A stretch of DNA of 64,000 nucleotides from Thermogutta sp039793925 (GCF_039793925.1 NZ_JBAMME010000240.1:1-64000); one strand, 5' to 3'; positions 25,753-35,697 are shown, counted from the stretch's first letter. The notes: a model not told the origin generated them from the sequence alone. Numbers and translations: made by a program.

Positions 25753-28662
25753 ATGATCGAGGGAAATGAGAGAACCGGTACGCCTTCGCGACAGCTCCCA
25801 GCGGCGAAGCCCGTTCGGCTGGAAGAACAGCCCACGGTGATCACTCCGCCCGAGGCACTGGTACCGGTCTCCTCGCCCGAAATCGGTGTTGAGATTCTTA
25901 CACCCAAAGTCAGCCCGGGAGCGACCCTCGGCTCTTACGAGATCCTGGAATATATTGGTGGCGGGGGGATGGGGCGGGTATTTCGGGCGTTTGATGCCCG
26001 TCTTTCCCGGGTGGTGGCCTTGAAGGTACTCACACCGGAGCAGGCCGCAGACCCTCAAACACTGGCAAGATTCCAAAACGAAGCCCGATCTGCTGCGCGA
26101 TTGAACCATCCGGGTATCGTGCAGGTCTACGCGGCGGGCGAGCAGGATGGGATTCATTACATCGCCTTCGAGTTTATCGAGGGCACGAACCTTCGGAAGC
26201 TCGTGGAAGAAAAGGGGCCGCTCCCCTGGATGGATGCCGTGCGATACATTCTCCAGGTTGCTGAGGCCCTCGATCATGCGAGCAAGCGAGGGGTCATCCA
26301 TCGGGATATCAAACCGTCCAATATCATTGTCACGCACGATGGTCAGGCCAAATTGATCGACTTGGGGTTGGCCCGAGTTTATCAACCCCGAGGGCCAGCG
26401 CAGGATTTAACCAGCAGTGGTACAACTTTGGGGACATTCGACTACATTGCGCCGGAACAGGCGCGGGACCCTCGGTTGGCAGATGTCCGGAGCGACATTT
26501 ATTCTCTGGGGTGCACGCTTTACTACCTGCTTTCGGGACAGCCTCCATTCCCCGGTGGCACGGTCCTTCAGAAGCTCCTTCAGCATCAAACAGAAGAACC
26601 AGTCGATATTCGCAGGATCCGCGGAGATGTTCCGGAAGCCCTCACGCGGGTTCTGCGGCGGATGATGGCCAAATCTCCTCGTCAGCGTTTTCAATCGGCG
26701 GCGGAACTGGCTGCGGCACTTCGCGAATTGATCGGCGAAGGTGAACGTTCTGTCCGATTTGGAAATGGCAAGGCACTCAAGAATGGGAAGGAGCATCGCT
26801 GGCGGCGGCATCTGCCGTGGGCAGTGCCCCTGGTGACTCTCCTTCTCACCACGCTGTTTATCGACAAGTGGTTTTCCCATGGAGCTGAAGAGCTGGATCT
26901 GTCTGGCGATGAGATGATGACGCAGGTCGAGCTTTTCTCGCCGCCTGCGCCCGCGTTTGGAGTCGATACAGGATCACCGATGGGAGAGACGTCGAAACCA
27001 GCTCCGGGGAACGCTTCCGCGACGTCGATTCCTCCGGTGCGTGCATCGCAAAATTCTCCAGGTAACGCAAATCGTCGGGAATTAACAGAACCTTCGTCCG
27101 GTACAGACTCGGCGACGCCCACGTCGGGTGCGTGGAAGAAAGGGGTGTCGGGAAGTGGTCCAACTGATCCTGCAAACGATGGTTCGGAATCAAGTTCATC
27201 GAGGCAGCCCTCCGATTTTAGCCCCGCCAGCATTATTCCTGTGCCGGGGGTGCTAGGTGGTGATGCTCGCAAGCCTTTGGGAATGTCATCTTTGCCAGGG
27301 AGTGGCTTGGGACTTCCCCAGGCCGTTCCGCCGGATACACCGCTCTTTGTTCCGCCGACAAATCGGTCGTCGGACCTGTCCGCTGAGAGCCCGACTCGGG
27401 GAAATCTTCTGCCGTTTTCAGCCGCCGTGAATGCCCAGCAGGGGACCCTTCCGGACCAGAAATTCACCACACCCACTGCATGGATCAGGTGGGTTGATCC
27501 GACGGGCCGCCGGGAGGGGAGCTTCCCGACTTTGCAGGCCGCCTGCCGAGCGGCTTTGCCCGGCGATGAAATCCGTTTGGATTTCGACGGAACACTGCTC
27601 GAACGATCGCTGGATCTAAGAGGCCGTCGGTTGAAAATTGTCGGTGAACGGGGGCGCTGGCCAGAGCTTGTCTTTCGTATGGACGATCGGCAAGGGGTAA
27701 CTTCTGAGAGCTTTGTGTTGCTGGCCGCCTCAGAGATCAGCTTCGAGAATGTGGGGCTGCGATTCGAGGTGCAAGGGCAGAACGCTGCCCGGGAATTCGC
27801 ATGTTTTCAGATGGTTCGAAGTTCTCGGGTTACCTTCACGAACTGTGTTGTGACACTCATTGTGGACGAAAACCGATCATCGATGATGGCCACCGCGGCA
27901 GCACCCGTCGTCTTTGAATCCACGGATGATCCGCAAAGCGAGATTCTGGTGAAGGCTCTGGCCTCTGACCTGAACCAGTCAATGGCCGGCAATATAATCG
28001 AGGTGAAACAGTCCGTCATCCGTGGCCGGGGCGGAGTCCTTCGCAGTCTGGGCGTTCAGGGAGGAGAATTGCGAATCAGCGAGTCGCTGATCGCCATTGA
28101 CGGGAGGTTGTTAGATGTCGCGGGAACAGACCGCACTCCCGAAACTGGAACGCAATGGAAAGTTGCATTGCAACGGGTAACGGCCTTCTGCCGTCAGGGG
28201 CTCTGTCGCCAGAGTCTTACAGCCTATCAGTGGCATCTCCTTCCAGTGCGGGTGGAAAGCCAGGCAAGCATTTTTATAGCTGCCCGGGATGCCAGTTTTA
28301 TCGAGCAGGTGGGGATGTCGTTGGAAAAAGCGCTGCGATCGTTTTCGTGGTTCGGACAGGATAACTTCTACGAAATGTTTACCCGATTCTGGTCCATCAC
28401 GCCCGGGGAGCCGGGTTCTAACGTCTTCTATGTCTCTTTTGAGTCGTGGATGAGTTACTGGCGGTCAGAGCATGAACAGAACCCTGCATACGGGGCGATT
28501 CCATGGCGCAACCCGCTCCCGTTGACCAAGCCAGCTTATCTCCATCAGCCCTCCGATTACCGCCTCGCAGATCCTTCGGTCGATGACGTGGCCGCTGAGA
28601 TCGCCGGGAAGATAGGCTGTCCGGTTGATAACCTGGCTGGTCTTCCAAAGTCTCTTCCCTGA
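25753..28662 (+). CDS. membrane Ser/Thr protein kinase with beta-helix-like extracytoplasmic domain
   Basis: A 969-residue kinase. The kinase domain (about 55-330) is complete: GGGGMGRVFRA, the ATP lysine in VVALKVL, the catalytic loop GVIHRDIKPSN, a DLG variant of the DFG motif, IAPEQ and SDIYSLGCTLYYLL. A single membrane segment (about 353-372) follows, then about 190 residues rich in Ser, Pro, Gly and Thr. The C-terminal 380 residues have repeated short strands (DEIRLDFDGTLLERSLDLRG, later VTFTNCVVTLIVD) that look like a right-handed beta-helix. This Hanks-type receptor kinase layout is common in planctomycetes. Ligand and targets are unknown. The ATG has no clear ribosome site. Confidence 0.88.
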   Translation: MIEGNERTGTPSRQLPAAKPVRLEEQPTVITPPEALVPVSSPEIGVEILTPKVSPGATLGSYEILEYIGGGGMGRVFRAFDARLSRVVALKVLTPEQAADPQTLARFQNEARSAARLNHPGIVQVYAAGEQDGIHYIAFEFIEGTNLRKLVEEKGPLPWMDAVRYILQVAEALDHASKRGVIHRDIKPSNIIVTHDGQAKLIDLGLARVYQPRGPAQDLTSSGTTLGTFDYIAPEQARDPRLADVRSDIYSLGCTLYYLLSGQPPFPGGTVLQKLLQHQTEEPVDIRRIRGDVPEALTRVLRRMMAKSPRQRFQSAAELAAALRELIGEGERSVRFGNGKALKNGKEHRWRRHLPWAVPLVTLLLTTLFIDKWFSHGAEELDLSGDEMMTQVELFSPPAPAFGVDTGSPMGETSKPAPGNASATSIPPVRASQNSPGNANRRELTEPSSGTDSATPTSGAWKKGVSGSGPTDPANDGSESSSSRQPSDFSPASIIPVPGVLGGDARKPLGMSSLPGSGLGLPQAVPPDTPLFVPPTNRSSDLSAESPTRGNLLPFSAAVNAQQGTLPDQKFTTPTAWIRWVDPTGRREGSFPTLQAACRAALPGDEIRLDFDGTLLERSLDLRGRRLKIVGERGRWPELVFRMDDRQGVTSESFVLLAASEISFENVGLRFEVQGQNAAREFACFQMVRSSRVTFTNCVVTLIVDENRSSMMATAAAPVVFESTDDPQSEILVKALASDLNQSMAGNIIEVKQSVIRGRGGVLRSLGVQGGELRISESLIAIDGRLLDVAGTDRTPETGTQWKVALQRVTAFCRQGLCRQSLTAYQWHLLPVRVESQASIFIAARDASFIEQVGMSLEKALRSFSWFGQDNFYEMFTRFWSITPGEPGSNVFYVSFESWMSYWRSEHEQNPAYGAIPWRNPLPLTKPAYLHQPSDYRLADPSVDDVAAEIAGKIGCPVDNLAGLPKSLP

Positions 28663-29179
28663 TGGCCACCTTTTGCCAGTCAAGTTGCCTGCCCAGTAAA
28701 CGCGGAAAGGTTGGACCGGCACGCCTGTCATGTTCGATGTTACTTGTACGCGTCTTGTCACCAGCCTCGGTAGGGCCAATTCATTTATTGCCCCCACCGC
28801 GAATAATGGATTCCCATCCCCGTTCCAAAGGCAATTCGAATCGCCCCCACAAAAACGCAGTCGATTGGCCATCCACCTTGCAAGGACGATTCATGGATAG
28901 TTCCGAGCGCTGAATCGTTTCGTGCCCGTCGACATGCTGTTTTGACTCTCGTTCGACCGCGGTCACAACTGGTCGATGCAAACCCCGGGGTGCTATAATA
29001 TCCTTGGAAAAGCTCGTGAGACACCCGCGATTCAAGGTTGGAGAGATCCTTTAGTAGTGAGGCCATCGGTGTTAAGCTTGTCCAGGCTTAAGGTGTGGGG
29101 AGTGGCCATCGCGGAGTCTTGGGATTGAGGGGCAGGGACAACGCGACTTGGGGTGGGTCGAACATGAGGGAACAGTGCA
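28663..29179. other. intergenic region before the giant low-complexity protein gene
   Basis: About 520 bases between two plus-strand genes. It contains an extended -10 promoter, listed separately, and roughly 170 bases of leader. No terminator is obvious after the kinase gene, and I see no RNA gene. Confidence 0.5.
28991..28999 (+). promoter_or_regulatory. extended -10 promoter for the 1339-residue protein gene
   Basis: TGCTATAAT is a perfect extended -10 (TG-N-TATAAT). No good -35 lies at 17 bases upstream, which is normal for this promoter class. Confidence 0.55.
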
Positions 29180-32100
29180 GTGATGAGCCGTGCGGTTGCT
29201 GACGTCCGACCGTTACCACCGCCACCTCCGGAATCGGGTTCACCGCCTGAGGATGAGGAGGTGCTGATCCTCAGACAGGTGGAAGCGATGCGTCGAAAGA
29301 TCGCAACGGTTGAGATCGTCTGGCGATCGCTGGCGCTCGTGGCCGGGATGATTGCCTACGGCCTTCTGGCCGCCGTGGTAGATCAGTGGATTTATCCACA
29401 TGGGATGCCCGCCGCGGTACGATGGCTGTTGTGGATTGTTTTTATCCTGGCCAGTGGTGGGTGGATTGTCCTGTCCCTGGGGCCTTATCTGATCCGCAGA
29501 ATTCATCCTGTCTTCGCCGCCTATCAGGTGGAACAAGCGGTTCCCACTCTCAAACATTCCCTGATCAGTTTTCTTTTATTGCGTGGGGAGAAGGACGCTC
29601 TGCGGAGCGATCCGCTCAAGCTCAATGTGTTTCGCGGTCTGGAGCGGAACACCGCCCAGCAGGTGTCGCAGGTATCGCCAGAGATCGTGGTGGATCGGTC
29701 AGCGATCCTGCGCACGGGTTATGTTCTCATCGCATTGCTCGCAGTCTTCGCTTTAGTGGTACTGCTGTCGCCCAAAAATCCTCTAGTTTCAGCCGCCCGG
29801 GCCATTCTTCCCTGGAGCCGCATTGCACCCCCGAGCCGAGTCAAAATTGATGTGGTTCAGCCCGGCACCACGGAAGTTCTTCAGGGTGACAGAGTTGTTG
29901 TCTCGGCTTTTATCCAGGGACTGTGGGAAGGTGAGGAAGCTCGCGTTGTGTACTCGACGGCCGACGGCCAGGCGGTCGATCAGTCCGTCCCTCTTCAGCC
30001 GGTTCCGGGTAAGTCGGGTCATTACGAATGTGAACTGTCACCTTCCATTCAGCAGAATACGACTTATCGCTTGGTGGCGGGGGATGCCGTCACTCCGGAC
30101 TTTCATCTCACGGTCGTAACCCCCCTTCGCGTCAAAATCCAAAAGGTCGAATACCGGTTTCCGGCTTACACCAAGCTCGAGCCGCGTGTGGTCGAACACC
30201 TGGGTGACATCCAGGCGATAGAGGGAACGGAAGTGACCATCCATGCGGAGGCTCCGGAATCTCTCCGGAATGCCGAGATCACCATCGAAGGGGACCGACG
30301 AGGAACGCTTCGGATGGTTGTGGAAGGGAAGCACGCCCGAGCGACAATGCGATTGAAACTGAACAAAGTGGGAAGCACTTTGCATGAGTACTCTGTTTAT
30401 TCCATCCGAGCGGAGAGTCAGGACGGTCGGCCGAGCGTGGACCCCGTCAAATACACGATCGAAGTCGTGCCCGATATGCCACCCACCGCGCGCTGGGAGT
30501 CGCCCTCTGAGAACCGGGTGAATGTGCCGGTGAATGGAAGTCTCCCGCTCAGGATAAAGGCGGAGGATCCTGACTTTGGACTGCAGCAGATTGTGCTCAC
30601 CGTCGAATCGTTGGGAAAGAAGGTTGCGCAGGAAGTACTGCTGGACAGACCCAAGGGGGACGCCCATATCGGGGAGTTCAGCGGCGAGTATCTTTTTGTT
30701 CCGAGCAAACTCGGTTTGGCCACCGGGGATGTCGCTCTGTGTCGTGTCGAGGTCGCGGACAATCGAGAGCCTACGTCCAATCTTGTCAAGCTGCCCGAGT
30801 TGGAGATCCACATCGGACCGGCGGAGAGGGGTGAGGAGTCGAGGTCCGAGGAATCCCAGCAAAAAGCGTTGAAGGGGCAAAACGGAAAACCCGGTGAATC
30901 ACCCCCGGATAAAAGTTCTGGACAAACGCAACCGCCTAGCCCGCTAGGAGAGCAGCCGTCGGCCAAACCGAATCAACCTGGTCGGCAACCAGAACAGTCC
31001 CGATCGCCGGGCGCAGCTCGCCAGCCGGAGAGCCCCGATCAACCGAATCAACAGAACCAGTCGAACCAACGCAATCAAATGGAGTCGTCCCAAAAGTCAA
31101 CAAGCGGATCGACTCCGCAGTCGTCAACACCTCAGCAATCAGCGGGTGACTCTTCGGGGACGCCGCCCTCGGCCGAATCTGGTCAGCCGGCGAACCAGAC
31201 AAATGCCGAGAAGTCATCCCAGGGTCAGCAGTCAAGCTCGCCCGAACCGCAAATGAGCGGCAATCCGACCGCTCAGGAACAGCACGGAAAAACGGAGGAT
31301 TCCGGATCGGGTGAGTCTCAGACCGGTTCGCAAGGTGGTCCTGGCAAACAGCCACCCGGAACGAAAGGTGGGCAGGGCCAGGCAGGTAGCATGAACGATA
31401 CACCGGGAAGACAAGCGGAAGGTTCTGACACCCATAAATCGGGTGAATCGCCGCAACAGGGCGATCAGAGATCGCACGCGGAGGAAGGGACACCTGCTGG
31501 GCTGGACCGCCACCACGCTGGCGAACAGGCTGCCGCGGCAAATCAAGATCAGTCGCAGGGAAGCACTGGGCAGGGGCAACAGGGGGCTCGCGAGGGAAGC
31601 AGTCCTGACAGGACCGATTCAATGGGGGCCGGTGGAAAAGAGGCGAGCGACCAGGGGCCATCTGGCACAGACGGAGCACGCTGGTCGCAAGGAAACGAGG
31701 CCCAACAGAGCGGTTCTGGTAAGTCAGGTTTGTCAGGAGAAAAGCAGCAGTCCAGTTCGTCTGGCACCGGTGGATCTGGCACAGGGGAAAGTAACTCGCA
31801 GGAGGGGACAGCTTCGTCCAGTCAGGGGGCGACGGAAGGTATGCAACAGGGGGAAAAGCCGCTCCACGGTGGAACCTCCAAAGCTGGTGGCACCGAGGGC
31901 GAGCAGTCGTCCGGTGGAAACGTCCCAGGAGACGGCCAGCGGCGGGACAAGATTGACGGGATATCAAATCCGGGAGATGCCATCGAAAGGATCCTGAAAT
32001 ACCTGGAACGCAGCGGTGCGGCAAAACCCGACGGGTCGGCGTCGAAAGCTCAGAATAACAGTTCGCAAACGGCAAACTCAAATGACCAGCAACCCGGCTC

Positions 32101-33199
32101 GGGAAATCAAGGCGCGACTCCGACGCCGCCACCGGGGCAACGACCAGGCAGCCAGCAGGAGTCGCCAAATAGCTCGGCAGGGACACCGTCAAACGGTCAG
32201 GCTCCGCCGGATCGGGATGCCCGCGCTGTCTCACCCGGACAAGCACCTCCCGGTGGAAACGCCGCGCAAACTGCTGACTCTCACAACCACGCGGGGGGCG
32301 GCGAGTCGCCTCCAGCGAGTTCGGGAATGGCACCGCCGCAAGCCGATCGGGCACCACAGCAGAACGTTGGTGCTCCCGATACGGTTGCCAATCCGCCTCG
32401 ATCGAACGAGCGGCACGGGACAAGCAATCGTGAAGGGGAAAGCGGAGATCAATCTGGCTTGGGAGGTCAGGGAGGTGGTCAGCAGACGCCGGGCCAGGGA
32501 AGCGGCGCGGCGGGAAGTCAATCGCCTGCTGACTCTCAAAGCGGGAATCCTTCCCCAGGAGCCGGCCCGGAGGCGTCCGCCTCATCGGGAAATCAGGCGA
32601 GCAGTTCGGGCGGGAGTTCGCAGGGGGGAGGTGCGACCGGCGACTCGGGCCAGAGCGGTCAGGGGGGGCAGCAAAGTTCCGCTCAAGGGTCTTCCGCGGG
32701 TGGTGGTCGGAGGGCGCCGAACGGCTTTCAGCCGGGCAATGCCTCACGCGGTGGTGGACTTCCCGGCGGTGGTTCAGGCGGTGGAGGGGCCTGGCCTGGC
32801 ACCGAAACACCTGTTGACGATCCCAACCTGGAGTTTGCCCGACAGCAGACGGATCTCGTTCTCCGGTATCTGGAGGAGCAAATAGCGCGGCAAAACCCGG
32901 ATGAAAACCTTCTTAAAGAGCTAGGCTGGACGAAGGAAGAAATGGCCCAGTTCGTGAGGCGTTGGCAGGAGTTGAAGAAGGCAGCGGAAGCCGATACACC
33001 CCAGGGGAAAGATGCGAAAAAGCGGTTGAACGAGATCCTCCGCAGTCTTGGTTTGAGGCCGAGTGGTACTGAGATCCGACGCAACGACGAACTTAGAGAC
33101 ACCGTGCACGGGCTGGAAGCCGGTCGAGACATCCCGCCCCCTCCCCAGTGGAGTGATTACTTCCGAGAATATCTCAAATCTCTCGGTGCGGCTCAGTAA
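29180..33199 (+). CDS. giant membrane protein with Gly/Ser/Gln-rich region (DUF4175-like)
   Basis: A 1339-residue protein starting at GTG 29180 or ATG 29183, 9-12 bases after GAGGG. Residues 1-35 are Pro/Glu-rich. Two membrane segments (about 48-66 and 74-98) and a third (about 174-196) anchor it, followed by about 340 residues of beta-sandwich-like sequence (VKIDVVQPGTTEVLQGDRVV; PPTARWESPSENRVNVPVNG). From about residue 550 to 1215 it is almost pure Gly, Ser, Gln, Pro, Thr and Asn with scattered charges, probably disordered. The last 115 residues are a normal helical domain (RQQTDLVLRYLEEQIARQNP) ending in DIPPPPQWSDYFREYL. The front part recalls the DUF4175 family; the assignment is tentative. 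Length is far above most relatives because of the low-complexity insert. Confidence 0.75.
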   Translation: MMSRAVADVRPLPPPPPESGSPPEDEEVLILRQVEAMRRKIATVEIVWRSLALVAGMIAYGLLAAVVDQWIYPHGMPAAVRWLLWIVFILASGGWIVLSLGPYLIRRIHPVFAAYQVEQAVPTLKHSLISFLLLRGEKDALRSDPLKLNVFRGLERNTAQQVSQVSPEIVVDRSAILRTGYVLIALLAVFALVVLLSPKNPLVSAARAILPWSRIAPPSRVKIDVVQPGTTEVLQGDRVVVSAFIQGLWEGEEARVVYSTADGQAVDQSVPLQPVPGKSGHYECELSPSIQQNTTYRLVAGDAVTPDFHLTVVTPLRVKIQKVEYRFPAYTKLEPRVVEHLGDIQAIEGTEVTIHAEAPESLRNAEITIEGDRRGTLRMVVEGKHARATMRLKLNKVGSTLHEYSVYSIRAESQDGRPSVDPVKYTIEVVPDMPPTARWESPSENRVNVPVNGSLPLRIKAEDPDFGLQQIVLTVESLGKKVAQEVLLDRPKGDAHIGEFSGEYLFVPSKLGLATGDVALCRVEVADNREPTSNLVKLPELEIHIGPAERGEESRSEESQQKALKGQNGKPGESPPDKSSGQTQPPSPLGEQPSAKPNQPGRQPEQSRSPGAARQPESPDQPNQQNQSNQRNQMESSQKSTSGSTPQSSTPQQSAGDSSGTPPSAESGQPANQTNAEKSSQGQQSSSPEPQMSGNPTAQEQHGKTEDSGSGESQTGSQGGPGKQPPGTKGGQGQAGSMNDTPGRQAEGSDTHKSGESPQQGDQRSHAEEGTPAGLDRHHAGEQAAAANQDQSQGSTGQGQQGAREGSSPDRTDSMGAGGKEASDQGPSGTDGARWSQGNEAQQSGSGKSGLSGEKQQSSSSGTGGSGTGESNSQEGTASSSQGATEGMQQGEKPLHGGTSKAGGTEGEQSSGGNVPGDGQRRDKIDGISNPGDAIERILKYLERSGAAKPDGSASKAQNNSSQTANSNDQQPGSGNQGATPTPPPGQRPGSQQESPNSSAGTPSNGQAPPDRDARAVSPGQAPPGGNAAQTADSHNHAGGGESPPASSGMAPPQADRAPQQNVGAPDTVANPPRSNERHGTSNREGESGDQSGLGGQGGGQQTPGQGSGAAGSQSPADSQSGNPSPGAGPEASASSGNQASSSGGSSQGGGATGDSGQSGQGGQQSSAQGSSAGGGRRAPNGFQPGNASRGGGLPGGGSGGGGAWPGTETPVDDPNLEFARQQTDLVLRYLEEQIARQNPDENLLKELGWTKEEMAQFVRRWQELKKAAEADTPQGKDAKKRLNEILRSLGLRPSGTEIRRNDELRDTVHGLEAGRDIPPPPQWSDYFREYLKSLGAAQ

Positions 33200-33270
33200 T
33201 CCCGTTGCTTCCCTGCGAATCATCTCTCAAATACTGTGTTTTGAATTGGGGCGCCGAACACTAGCGGGTA

Positions 33271-33279
33271 TGCTAAATA
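33271..33279 (+). promoter_or_regulatory. weak extended -10 candidate upstream of nadB
   Basis: TGCTAAATA lies about 160 bases before the nadB start. There is no matching -35. Confidence 0.25.
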
Positions 33280-33435
33280 GTTTCGGAGCTCGGGAAATTG
33301 ACCGCGCTCAACCATAGGGTGGCCGGTAGAATCTTGCTGCGGCAAGGTCTACCCGTTGTTTCCCAGGATTTTATGACGCCGAGTTCCCGGTTGAAGCACG
33401 GTTTAGGCTCCCCGCCCGGATGATGGAAAAGATCG

Positions 33436-35082
33436 GTGGGTCGAGAAGTGGAGTCAGCAAAGGTGTTCGGAATAGAAACTCCAGAACCACGGTACTTAAC
33501 CCCGTTTAATCCGCGCCAAATTCCCCACTTTTTTACGGACATTTTGATTGTGGGAGCCGGTTTGGGGGGACTGCGGGCGGCGCTGGCCGTCGATCCGCGG
33601 CTTAACGTACTCATCACGTGCAAGGACGGCCGTGAAGGATCCAATAGCTGGCACGCTCAGGGCGGAATTGCAGCCGTTCTCGATCCAGAAGATGACCTGG
33701 AAAATCATGTGCGGGACACGCTCGAGGCGGGGGGCGGCCTGTGTGATGAAGTGGTCGTTCGTAGTGTTATCTACGAAGGTCCGGAGCGTATTCGCGAGTT
33801 AATGGCGTGGGGAGCTCAGTTCGATCGTGCTGGCGATCGGCTGGCTTTGGGACGTGAAGGTGGGCACAGCCATAATCGGATCGTGCACGCGAATGGGGAT
33901 GCGACCGGGCGAGAAGTTGTCCGCGTCCTATACGACCGTGTCCGCCAGCAGCCGAATGTGGATGTCTGGGAGGACACTTTCACGCTCGATCTGCTGACCT
34001 GGGAGGGACGCTGCCGAGGGGCCATGGTCTGGAATCACCGCCATGGTCGAACGCTCGTCTGGGCCAAACAGACGATTCTCGCCTCGGGCGGCTGTGGCCA
34101 GCTCTATCGGGAGACAACCAATCCGGAAACGGCCACGGGAGACGGAATGGCCATGGCGTTTCGCGCCGGAGCAGAACTGCGTGACCTGGAGTTCATGCAG
34201 TTTCATCCCACGGTCCTCTATATTGCGGGAAGTGCCCGTCACCTGATTACGGAGGCCATGCGGGGAGAAGGTGCGCGACTGGTCGATCGACATGGTCATC
34301 GGTTCATGTTCGACTATGACCCTCGTGGCGAGCTGGCTCCGCGAGATGTGGTGAGCAGTGCCATTGTGGCCCAAATGGAAAAAACGCGGCATCCTTGTGT
34401 GTATCTCGACTTAACCCACTTGGATGCTGCCCAGATTAGAGCACGGTTCCCTGGGATCACAAAAATCTGCGAGGAATTCCGTCTCGATTTGTCACGGGAC
34501 CGGATCCCGGTTCGTCCCGGCGCTCACTACATGATGGGCGGGGTTACCGTGGATCTCGAAGGCCGGACCACGGTGCCGGGTTTGTGGGCAGCGGGCGAGG
34601 TGACATCGTCGGGCCTTCATGGGGCGAATCGGCTGGCCTCCAACAGCCTTCTGGAAGCGCTGGTGTATGGACGCAGAGCAGGGCAGGGTGCTTCAAGAGA
34701 AGCCCTGGAAATGCCTGACCAGTACACCGTCTTGCCTTTGGCCAATCCGACTACCCCCGCTCCTCATGAACCCCTAGACCTTGTCGATATTCGGAATTCT
34801 CTGAAAAGTCTCATGTGGCGGAGCATGGGCGTTCGACGCGTGGGTGACAAGATGCGAGAAGCTCTCGAGGACATGGAGCGATGGTGCAGTTATGCGCTTC
34901 TCCGTCAGTTCACGCACCCCCAGGGCTGGGAATTGCAGAACATGCTCACCATTGCCAGGCTGATGGTTCGAGCGGCCATCCAGCGGGAAGAATCGCGCGG
35001 ATGCCACTACCGCCTTGATTTTCCCGAGCCGAAGCCAGATTGGCAAAACCGGCGCATCACCTTTCGCCGTTCGGACAGCTAA
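33436..35082 (+). CDS. nadB: L-aspartate oxidase
   Basis: A 548-residue FAD enzyme that oxidises L-aspartate to iminoaspartate, the first step of de novo NAD synthesis. The FAD fold starts at DILIVGAGLGGLRAALAV. Further blocks are SNSWHAQGGIAAV, GREGGHSHNRIVHANGDATG, LASGGCGQLYRETTNPETATGDG split over two strands, and the active-site region DLEFMQFHPTVLY. RPGAHYMMGGVTVDLEGRT and GLHGANRLASNSLLEALVYG follow, then a C-terminal helical domain. Starts are possible at GTG 33436 and GTG 33448; the first 30 residues are not conserved. nadA and nadC are not in the window. Confidence 0.94.
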   Translation: MGREVESAKVFGIETPEPRYLTPFNPRQIPHFFTDILIVGAGLGGLRAALAVDPRLNVLITCKDGREGSNSWHAQGGIAAVLDPEDDLENHVRDTLEAGGGLCDEVVVRSVIYEGPERIRELMAWGAQFDRAGDRLALGREGGHSHNRIVHANGDATGREVVRVLYDRVRQQPNVDVWEDTFTLDLLTWEGRCRGAMVWNHRHGRTLVWAKQTILASGGCGQLYRETTNPETATGDGMAMAFRAGAELRDLEFMQFHPTVLYIAGSARHLITEAMRGEGARLVDRHGHRFMFDYDPRGELAPRDVVSSAIVAQMEKTRHPCVYLDLTHLDAAQIRARFPGITKICEEFRLDLSRDRIPVRPGAHYMMGGVTVDLEGRTTVPGLWAAGEVTSSGLHGANRLASNSLLEALVYGRRAGQGASREALEMPDQYTVLPLANPTTPAPHEPLDLVDIRNSLKSLMWRSMGVRRVGDKMREALEDMERWCSYALLRQFTHPQGWELQNMLTIARLMVRAAIQREESRGCHYRLDFPEPKPDWQNRRITFRRSDS

Positions 35083-35136
35083 TGAGTATCCAAAAACTTG
35101 CTACACCCCAATGGTGTTGATTGAGCCGTCGCTTAC

Positions 35137-35164
35137 TTGACACACCTTCTGTTTCGTGAATAAT
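35137..35164 (+). promoter_or_regulatory. strong sigma70-type promoter for the mutarotase-like gene
   Basis: TTGACA and AATAAT are separated by 16 bases. The predicted start near 35171 leaves a leader of about 50 bases. Confidence 0.6.
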
Positions 35165-35223
35165 CGCACTTCAGGCAAGGGTTCTGGGTGTTAGACAACA
35201 GATGATGCGTGGGAGGTCCTGGT

Positions 35224-35697
35224 ATGCTCAAACAGCGTGCGATTCGGATTGGCGCGGGTTTTGTTCTCGTGGCGGTAGGGTTTGTTCTCGGACTTGCCGC
35301 GCATTCGCAATGGGAAAATCTCCAGGCATCGGAAGGGAACAAGGAGGTGGCTGCTAAGAAGGTCATGCGGGTGGGACAGGTTATCGGACTGCGCCCGGAG
35401 AAAAAAGATTATTACATCCAACTCCACGCCAACACCTGGCCGGGGGTACTCAAACGCATTCACGATTCCAACATCCGAAACTACTCAATCTATTTGGCGG
35501 AACTGGATGGAAAGCTCTATCTTTTCAGTTACTACGAATACATCGGGGATGACTACGAAGCGGACATGGCCAAAATCGCTGCAGACCCCGAGACTCAGCG
35601 CTGGTGGAAAGAAACCGATCCCTGTCAAATTCGATTACCCGGAACGCCTGAGGGTAAATGGTGGAAGCCGATTCCCGAGGTGTTCCACACCGATTGA
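35224..35697 (+). CDS. membrane-anchored L-rhamnose mutarotase-like protein
   Basis: A 157-residue protein. ATG 35224 is preferred because GGGAGG precedes it. An N-terminal hydrophobic segment (about 8-27, GAGFVLVAVGFVLGLAAHSQ) looks like a signal anchor or signal peptide, which normal cytoplasmic RhaM lacks. Residues about 50-150 match the mutarotase fold: QVIGLRPEKKDYYIQLHANTWPG split over the first strand and helix, the HDSNIRNYSIYL segment, LFSYYEYIGDDYEADM and the tryptophan-rich end DPETQRWWKETDPCQ. RhaM interconverts alpha- and beta-L-rhamnose. An extracytoplasmic relative could act on released sugars. It has its own strong promoter. Confidence 0.78.
   Translation: MLKQRAIRIGAGFVLVAVGFVLGLAAHSQWENLQASEGNKEVAAKKVMRVGQVIGLRPEKKDYYIQLHANTWPGVLKRIHDSNIRNYSIYLAELDGKLYLFSYYEYIGDDYEADMAKIAADPETQRWWKETDPCQIRLPGTPEGKWWKPIPEVFHTD

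Noticed and set aside
30936..32810. A 624-codon open frame on the minus strand
   Set aside because: It is antisense to the low-complexity segment of the giant protein. The biased codons of that segment leave the opposite strand free of stops. It has no ribosome site and a Pro/Arg/Ser composition typical of such shadows.
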